Source: Propionibacteriaceae bacterium
Lineage (GTDB): Bacteria; Actinomycetota; Actinomycetes; Propionibacteriales; Propionibacteriaceae
DNA: 64,000 bases
Assembly: GCA_025965155.1 (NCBI GenBank)
Contig: JAOPXN010000052.1
Coordinates: 1-64,000 of the forward strand
Direction: 5' to 3'
This document shows positions 58,663 through 64,000 of the stretch, piece after piece. The notes beneath the pieces were generated by a model. It was not told the DNA's origin and did not search any database. It saw only the letters and a list, made by a program, of their open reading frames with translations. Made by a program: the position numbers and the translations under genes. Every line of letters begins with the position of its first letter. Positions within the stretch are counted from its first letter, which is position 1.

Positions 58663-58679
58663 TCACCCGAGCTGGGTGA
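58663..58679. promoter_or_regulatory. inverted repeat TCACCC-GAGCT-GGGTGA (perfect arms)
   Basis: N5 class; second copy in the same intergenic region. Confidence 0.55.
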
Positions 58680-58862
58680 AGACGCAACCAGCCACACGCC
58701 AACCCCGCCACCGTGACTGCCTTCCGATCTCAGCCGGACGGAGAGAAGCGACGGTCGCCATCCGTCTGGCCGCCGGCGGAGCATGTTGAGGAACGCAGCC
58801 ATGATCGGGTCCAAAGACGTGCCTGAGCACCTGGAAGAACGGAATTCAGCATCCCCGGCCCT

Positions 58863-59396
58863 CTACGGCCCACCAAGTGACGCCTCCGCCTGCCGCGCGA
58901 CCGGGTTGAGCCGGATGACCCATTCGAGAGTAAGACCGCAGTCGGTGCAGGAAGCCAGGAAGTGGTGTAGGTCGCCGGGGCTCGTCCGGATTCGAACGAC
59001 GCTCTGCTCCGGCTGGACCCGGATCGACCAGCGCAGGTAGCGCAGCAGTGCACTTCCTAGCCGCCCTTCGACGAGAACCTCGTAAGACCAAACCACCGGG
59101 ATGTACCGGTCGGGGAATCGGCTGAGTTCCTGCCCTGCCGAGATCGTCGTGGTCAGCCGTTCACAGCGACGTCCGTGAGCCGGGCGTCGTCGGGATGGTG
59201 ACTCACGGATCTCCCAGAGTTCCAGCCCGATCGCCTGCAGTTTCTCCAGCAGCACGTCGAGCTCGGCCGCGTCGGTCACCTCGCGGTAGAGAATGGTGGT
59301 CGCTGGGCTGCGGTGGATGGTCATCCCGCGGAACTGTTCCCGGATGGCTGATGGAATGTCCCCGTGGAGTCGGACCTCATAGGTCGGCGAGTTCAT
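58863..59396 (-). CDS. hypothetical protein with two tandem YEVxLxG-type domains
   Basis: YEVRLHGDIPSAIREQFRG...LDVLLEKLQAIGLELWEIRE and YEVLVEGRLGSALLRYLRW...LHHFLASCTDCGLTLEWVIRL align by eye. Confidence 0.65.
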   Translation of the reverse strand: MNSPTYEVRLHGDIPSAIREQFRGMTIHRSPATTILYREVTDAAELDVLLEKLQAIGLELWEIRESPSRRRPAHGRRCERLTTTISAGQELSRFPDRYIPVVWSYEVLVEGRLGSALLRYLRWSIRVQPEQSVVRIRTSPGDLHHFLASCTDCGLTLEWVIRLNPVARQAEASLGGP

Positions 59397-59452
59397 AGCG
59401 TGCGACAGGTCCACCATGTCCTCGACTCTGCTCACTTTTGTTGGCCTGGAGT

Positions 59453-59469
59453 TCACCCGGGGCAGGTGA
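59453..59469. promoter_or_regulatory. inverted repeat TCACCC-GGGGC-AGGTGA
   Basis: N5 class, 1 mismatch; ~57 bp upstream of the 59396 start. Confidence 0.5.
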
Positions 59470-59540
59470 TCCGCCTGCATGCCATGGCCGAGTGGGTTGT
59501 GCTGTCCCACGACGACCACTCTTAGTCCGCTGAAGCGCAC

Positions 59541-60122
59541 CTACTCCGAGCGCCGGTCACCCAGTGCAGCGCCGAACAACACGCGCGCGACCACTCCGAG
59601 GAAGACCAGATTGGCCAGCATCTGCAGCATGGTGATCACTCGAGCAGGCTCGCTGACGGGGGTAATGTCGCCAAACCCCACGGTGGTGAACATGGTGACC
59701 GACAGATATAGCGCGTCGAGGCGCGACATCGGCTCCGAATAGCTGCCCTGGGACCTGAGATCGATCAGAAAATGAGCAACCGCGAAGATCAAAAGCAGAA
59801 GCGGAGCCGAGGTCCCGAGCGACTCCACCGCCCGCAAGCCTGGGTGCTGTGCGCGAGTGGTCGCTCGGATCTCGAAAGCGAGTAGCGCGGGGACCACGAG
59901 CAACCCAACCACAAATGTGACCACGGTCATCGGTCCGCTCAGTCTTTCCAGCGGGAGGATGAAGTAGATCGCCACCAGCGCCCCCGCCATGAGCAGGGTA
60001 CGCAGCAAGGCGAGGGCCACCAACCGCCGCCGCTGTACGGGTGACAACCGCGCGACGCGAGAGTGGGTCAAGGCGCACGCCCGGCTAGCACAGCGCAAGC
60101 CCGCGACCGCGACGAACAGCAT
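59541..60122 (-). CDS. two-pore-domain-style ion (K+) channel protein
   Basis: Selectivity filter region SVTMFTTVGFGDITPVSEPARVITMLQMLANLVFLGVV; N-terminal start uncertain. Confidence 0.85.
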   Translation of the reverse strand: MLFVAVAGLRCASRACALTHSRVARLSPVQRRRLVALALLRTLLMAGALVAIYFILPLERLSGPMTVVTFVVGLLVVPALLAFEIRATTRAQHPGLRAVESLGTSAPLLLLIFAVAHFLIDLRSQGSYSEPMSRLDALYLSVTMFTTVGFGDITPVSEPARVITMLQMLANLVFLGVVARVLFGAALGDRRSE

Positions 60123-62724
60123 CGGCTCGGCGGTTCACCGCAAGTTTGAGGAAAAGGCTCTTGATGTGCGTTTTCACTGTGTTTGCCGACACGAACAGAT
60201 CGATGGCGATCTCCTCAGTGGTGCGCAACTGGGCCAGCCGTTCCAAGACCTGGAGCTCACGCTCGGTCAGCGGTTCGAGTAGCGTATCCGGCTGCGGTGA
60301 CGGCTCGAAGTTTCGGCGCCTGGGGGTCTTGATGATGAGTGAGGCTATAAAGCTGCGATGGCAACGCGACAGGTCAGGCTCCTGGTCGACAAAAGCCAGC
60401 ACCCACGGCGTCACCGCGAATAGTGTCAGCCGGAGCTCCTCACGACTCGCTGCTCGCAGCGCACGGTCGACCAGGGCTCGGGCCCGCCGAGCATCCCCGG
60501 CCTCCCCCGCCAGCTGAGCTTCCAGAATCCAGGCCTGGACCGCTGTCGGCAGCGGCGCCTCGGCCACCTTGCCCTCCACGGAGGTCAGGAGCGCCCGCGC
60601 CCCGCGCTTGTCGCCGATGGCTCGACGAGCCGCCGCCGCGAGCACCCGACCCTCGACCATGGTGTGCCTCGGCTCGGGCGTCAAGGTCGCCAATACCTGC
60701 TGTGGGTCACCTGCGGCCAGGTGTGCTTCGGCCATCGCTACGCTAATTCGATCGGCAAGCCAGCCGGGCCGAGCCACAGGAGTGGTCCCTCCGGTGACGG
60801 CGAGCACCCGCAGTGCAACCTCGGGCTCGCCGACGGCGGTGGCGAGGCGGGCCTCAGCAAGGCGTCGTGCTGCCGCCAGCCATGGTTCACGGACACCTTC
60901 GCCGAGCCGGATCGCGTGATGTAGCCGCTGACCGGCCTGTTCCAGCTCTCCCCGTTCCAGATGGATCCATGCCGCGGCGAGCTGGGCGTAGCCGACGCCG
61001 ACTTCCACACCGTCCGCCGGACGTTTCACCAAAACCTCGGCCGCGTGGCGCGCCGCCGCGGCCAGGTCTCCGCGCAAGGCCTCGAGCAAACCCAGCAGCC
61101 CGGCACACTGAGCGGCGGCGACGTGTTCGGCGTCCGTTCCGACCGTCACATAAGCGGTCGGCTCAAGAACGGCGACCGCCCGATCCAGGTGGCCGGCTGA
61201 CAAGAGGAAGGCACCTTCATACGCATTCAGGAGCGCCGAGAGCTCCGGTGCGGCACGCTGCTCGCGTGGGCCAAGTTCCGCGACCTTCTGTCGGCACTCC
61301 GCTACGGCGCGCAGGCCAGCCTCATGGTCACAACGCTGCCGCGAGATCGCCATCTCGATCACAGCCTGGCTCAAGCGGTGGGCGAGCTCCGGCTCCCCCA
61401 TCCTGGCTATGCCCGCGCGTCCGCGGGCCAACGCAACATCGGCCGCCGGCACATCGCCCCGAGCCACCGCCGCAGCGGCCAGAATCAGCGGCTCAGCGGT
61501 GCCCGCGTCGCTTCTCTCCACCGAACGGGCGGTAGCCCCGTCGGCCGCGCCGAGCACGATGCTCGGCACCGCCATCGACCGCACAAGCGCCGTCGCTATC
61601 CAGTTCCAATCTCCCGCCTCGGCGGCGAGCTGTAACCCTGCCGCCGTGTCCCCGCTGTCGACGTACCAGGCGGCGGCAGCTCGGCGTGCCTCACGCGCTA
61701 GTGCGGGCCAGTCCTGCTCCAAACGCCGTAGTGCGGTACGCCGAAGCAGCGGATGACACCGAAATGAGCCATCCGGTCGAATATCGACGAAGCCGTCTCG
61801 GCTCTCCAGGAGACCAGGCGACAGCCGGGGGTCCGCACCCATGATCGCGCAGGCAACCCCAGCGGAGATTTCAGCTGCCACGCTGGTGCGCAGGATGAGC
61901 TCCCGGCCTGCGGCCGGAAACTGCGTCAACACTTCTCGTTCCACCACATCGTCGAGCGCGAGGTCCACCTGGTCCATAACGTCGGGCGGTGACGACGTGT
62001 CTAGGGCTTCGGCCGCGATACCGACACCGCGTGCCCACCCGTACGTTCGCCCATACACCGACGACACCGTGTGCGGTTCCGGTGTCACCCCGGCTAGGGT
62101 AAGCATCTGGCCGATCTCCTGCTCGTTCATGGAGAGGCTGTCCAGGCCGATGTGGGAGTACTCGCCCGCCAGCCGCAGGCCGTGCACGTCGAGTGCCGGC
62201 GAGCTTCTACAGATCACCACCAGCCGCACAGCGCGGGCACTGCCAGCCAATATCACTGCAATTTGCCGTCCCAGCGAACGGCAGGCTCCAGTCGGGTAGT
62301 CGTCGAGCACCACAGTCCACGTGCCACCGCCAGCACTCAGCGCTCCGGCGAAACTTGTCAACCAGTCGGTCCATCGTGCTTTCACATTGTGCGGCGGTGG
62401 CACCTGCGGTAACGGGCCGGCCCCGAGATGGAGCAAGCCTGTCCGCAGCCCGCACCAGAAGAGTCGGACATCTTCGCTGTACGTGCCGGCGTTGAGCCAA
62501 AGGACCTTGGATGCTAAAAGTGATCTGGCGGCCCAGTCGGCGACCCCCAAAGTCTTGCCGGCACCGGATGGGGACTCGACCACCGTAAGCAGGCCCTCGC
62601 TCGCGGCGTTCAGTCGCTCACCGAGCCTGCGCCTGGCGATAATCAGGGGGCCAAGCTTTGGCAGCCCTAGATACGCCGGACCCTCTGGGCCCACGTCGAT
62701 CGAGTACGGCAGCGTGTTGGTCAT
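60085..62724 (-). CDS. LuxR family regulator, MalT-like LAL type
   Basis: VESPSGAGKTLGVADW, WTVVLDDYP, C-term LTERELQVLERLAQLRTTEEIAIDLFVSANTVKTHIKSLFLKLAVNRRADAV; ATG at 62724. Confidence 0.9.
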   Translation of the reverse strand: MTNTLPYSIDVGPEGPAYLGLPKLGPLIIARRRLGERLNAASEGLLTVVESPSGAGKTLGVADWAARSLLASKVLWLNAGTYSEDVRLFWCGLRTGLLHLGAGPLPQVPPPHNVKARWTDWLTSFAGALSAGGGTWTVVLDDYPTGACRSLGRQIAVILAGSARAVRLVVICRSSPALDVHGLRLAGEYSHIGLDSLSMNEQEIGQMLTLAGVTPEPHTVSSVYGRTYGWARGVGIAAEALDTSSPPDVMDQVDLALDDVVEREVLTQFPAAGRELILRTSVAAEISAGVACAIMGADPRLSPGLLESRDGFVDIRPDGSFRCHPLLRRTALRRLEQDWPALAREARRAAAAWYVDSGDTAAGLQLAAEAGDWNWIATALVRSMAVPSIVLGAADGATARSVERSDAGTAEPLILAAAAVARGDVPAADVALARGRAGIARMGEPELAHRLSQAVIEMAISRQRCDHEAGLRAVAECRQKVAELGPREQRAAPELSALLNAYEGAFLLSAGHLDRAVAVLEPTAYVTVGTDAEHVAAAQCAGLLGLLEALRGDLAAAARHAAEVLVKRPADGVEVGVGYAQLAAAWIHLERGELEQAGQRLHHAIRLGEGVREPWLAAARRLAEARLATAVGEPEVALRVLAVTGGTTPVARPGWLADRISVAMAEAHLAAGDPQQVLATLTPEPRHTMVEGRVLAAAARRAIGDKRGARALLTSVEGKVAEAPLPTAVQAWILEAQLAGEAGDARRARALVDRALRAASREELRLTLFAVTPWVLAFVDQEPDLSRCHRSFIASLIIKTPRRRNFEPSPQPDTLLEPLTERELQVLERLAQLRTTEEIAIDLFVSANTVKTHIKSLFLKLAVNRRADAVRRGRGLALC

Positions 62725-62804
62725 GGGCCCCCCAGATGTCATCTACTTGTCCCAACGTCACCATTACGAGCGACAAACGAACGGCCCCGCCTCATCCAAC
62801 GGGT

Positions 62805-62824
62805 GATCTCACCCGGGTGAGATC
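62805..62824. promoter_or_regulatory. GATCTCACCC|GGGTGAGATC perfect 20-bp palindrome (zero-spacer class)
   Basis: In the divergent promoter between the LAL regulator (62724) and the DUF6325 gene (62932). Confidence 0.6.
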
Positions 62825-62879
62825 TGCTTCGCCGAAGGTGACTGAACCAAGTCGACCGGCGGCCGACTTTGCGGTTCGC

Positions 62880-62896
62880 TCACCCGGAGCGGGTGA
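62880..62896. promoter_or_regulatory. inverted repeat TCACCC-GGAGC-GGGTGA (perfect arms)
   Basis: N5 class; 36 bp upstream of the DUF6325 start. Confidence 0.6.
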
Positions 62897-62931
62897 GACG
62901 CCAGGAACGGCCGAGGCCGCAGAGTGGGGCC

Positions 62932-63393
62932 ATGACGAGCGCAAATGACTTGGAGGACATCGGTCCCATCGACTACCTGGTGGTCGAGTTTCCGGGCAGC
63001 AAGATGACCGGCGAGGGGCTTCCGCTGCTCGTAGAACTGGTCGAATCAGGAACTATCCGGATCCTAGATTTGGTCTTCGTCACCCGTGAGCTCGACGGCT
63101 CGGTGAACGCGGTCGAGATCTCCGACTTCGATAAGGACGGGGAGCTCGATCTGGCAATTTTCGAAGGCGCCTCCTCCGGTCTACTGGGCGATGACGACCT
63201 CGCCGAGGCAACATCGGTCATCGAGCCCGGGAATTCGGCCGGAGTTCTGGTCTACGAGAACGCTTGGGCCGCACCCTTCGCTGCAGCGCTCCGCCGAGAC
63301 GGTGCGCAACTCGTGGCAAGTGGCCGTATCCCGGTCCAGGCAATCCTCGCCGCCCTCGACGAAGCCGAAGCCGAAGCCGCCGCGGCGGTCTGA
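62932..63393 (+). CDS. DUF6325-like family protein (cassette copy 2)
   Basis: GPIDYLVVEFPGSKMTGEGLPLLVELVESGTIRILDLVFVTRELDGSV...AAPFAAALRRDGAQLVASGRIP. Confidence 0.82.
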   Translation: MTSANDLEDIGPIDYLVVEFPGSKMTGEGLPLLVELVESGTIRILDLVFVTRELDGSVNAVEISDFDKDGELDLAIFEGASSGLLGDDDLAEATSVIEPGNSAGVLVYENAWAAPFAAALRRDGAQLVASGRIPVQAILAALDEAEAEAAAAV

Positions 63394-63431
63394 GGCGACC
63401 GTGCACTCCAACTACCGAGAGGTTTACTTTC

Positions 63432-63737
63432 ATGCCAGGTCTCATTCGGGGCGTAGCCCGCACCGCCGTCGTTGCGGGAACCGCCACCGCGGTGTCGGGC
63501 CGCGTCCGTCGTCGCCAGCAGGGGCGGTGGGCCAGCCAGGAGAACGAAGCAGCCGCCGAGGAAGCGGCCGCACCCGAGCCGGTTGCGGACGAGCCTGCTC
63601 CGGCTGCGGCTGAGGCGCCCTCGGGAGGTATGGACGACAAGTTCGCTCAGCTCCGCCAGCTCGGCGAACTCCACGACGCCGGAGTGCTGACCGACGCGGA
63701 GTTCCAAGGCCAAAAGGGCAAGATTCTCTACGCATGA
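63432..63737 (+). CDS. SHOCT domain protein (cassette copy 2)
   Basis: AQLRQLGELHDAGVLTDAEFQGQKGKIL; N-term MPGLIRGVARTAVVAGTATAVSGRVRRRQQGRWA matches copy 1. Confidence 0.85.
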   Translation: MPGLIRGVARTAVVAGTATAVSGRVRRRQQGRWASQENEAAAEEAAAPEPVADEPAPAAAEAPSGGMDDKFAQLRQLGELHDAGVLTDAEFQGQKGKILYA

Positions 63738-63809
63738 TCGGGCCGCAGCTGGCACCCCACACAGGTCGTCCATGGGCTTGACCACGGCCATTTCAGGAGG
63801 TTGAGCGAT

Positions 63810-64000
63810 GTGACGACCGCCGCGCCCGCTGTGACGGCCCGCTTTTGGCGAACCAGACGCTCGGCGGCGATCGCCGGGATCATCTTCGGGGTCCTGCTGC
63901 TTCTGGCCATGACGATGCTGCGCATCGCCTTGTCCGAGGATAGCCTGCTTACTCTTCGGGCCGATGCGGACAGGCGCACTCTCATCGGGCTCAGTCTCCA
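63810..64000 (+). CDS. hypothetical membrane protein, truncated by window end
   Basis: Open frame from GTG at 63810: VTTAAPAVTARFWRTRRSAAIAGIIFGVLLLLAMTMLRIALSEDSLLTLRADADRRTLIGLSL; upstream AGGAGG. Confidence 0.6.
   Translation, partial: MTTAAPAVTARFWRTRRSAAIAGIIFGVLLLLAMTMLRIALSEDSLLTLRADADRRTLIGLSL

Noticed and set aside
1-64000. integrated phage, transposon or insertion sequence
   Set aside because: No transposase, integrase, phage structural gene or tRNA-att junction recognised; absence is by eye only

Overview
High-GC actinobacterial chromosomal window, almost fully coding. No rRNA, tRNA, CRISPR array or transposase was recognised. It has three parts. (A) 0-7 kb: a lipoprotein plus MacB/FtsX-type ABC exporter with a histidine kinase, and a convergent OmpR-type response regulator. 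(B) 7-32 kb: a large carbohydrate-oxidation/catabolism island. It contains a FGGY kinase, fucose/arabinose isomerase-like protein, Zn-ADHs, SDR, cupin phosphoglucose isomerase, phosphotriesterase-family protein, shikimate-DH-like protein, KDPG-type aldolase, hydroxyacid DH, two TIM-barrel isomerases, agarase-like GH, GMC oxidoreductase, a Gluconate_2-dh3::GlcG fusion, a sugar ABC importer, Gfo/Idh/MocA, aldose epimerase and a GntR regulator. I read a recurring GntR-like operator (CCTGTAAGTACAGGA-like) at five promoter regions. (C) 32-64 kb: a stress/accessory island with three MalT-like LAL LuxR regulators, two DUF6325-SHOCT cassettes, DUF7144, DUF2252, DUF1622, HdeD, AI-2E, LOR, GH15, sulfatase+FGE, a HerA-like ATPase, a K+ channel and several decayed genes. 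The most interesting unexplained signal is an inverted repeat, TCACCC-N5-GGGTGA (11 copies with 0-1 mismatch, plus 3 zero-spacer copies). It sits mostly in intergenic DNA of part C and defines a putative, locally concentrated regulon. A small repeated ~60-aa domain family and the duplicated DUF6325-SHOCT module lie next to these sites. All assignments are by eye; no database or HMM search was run.
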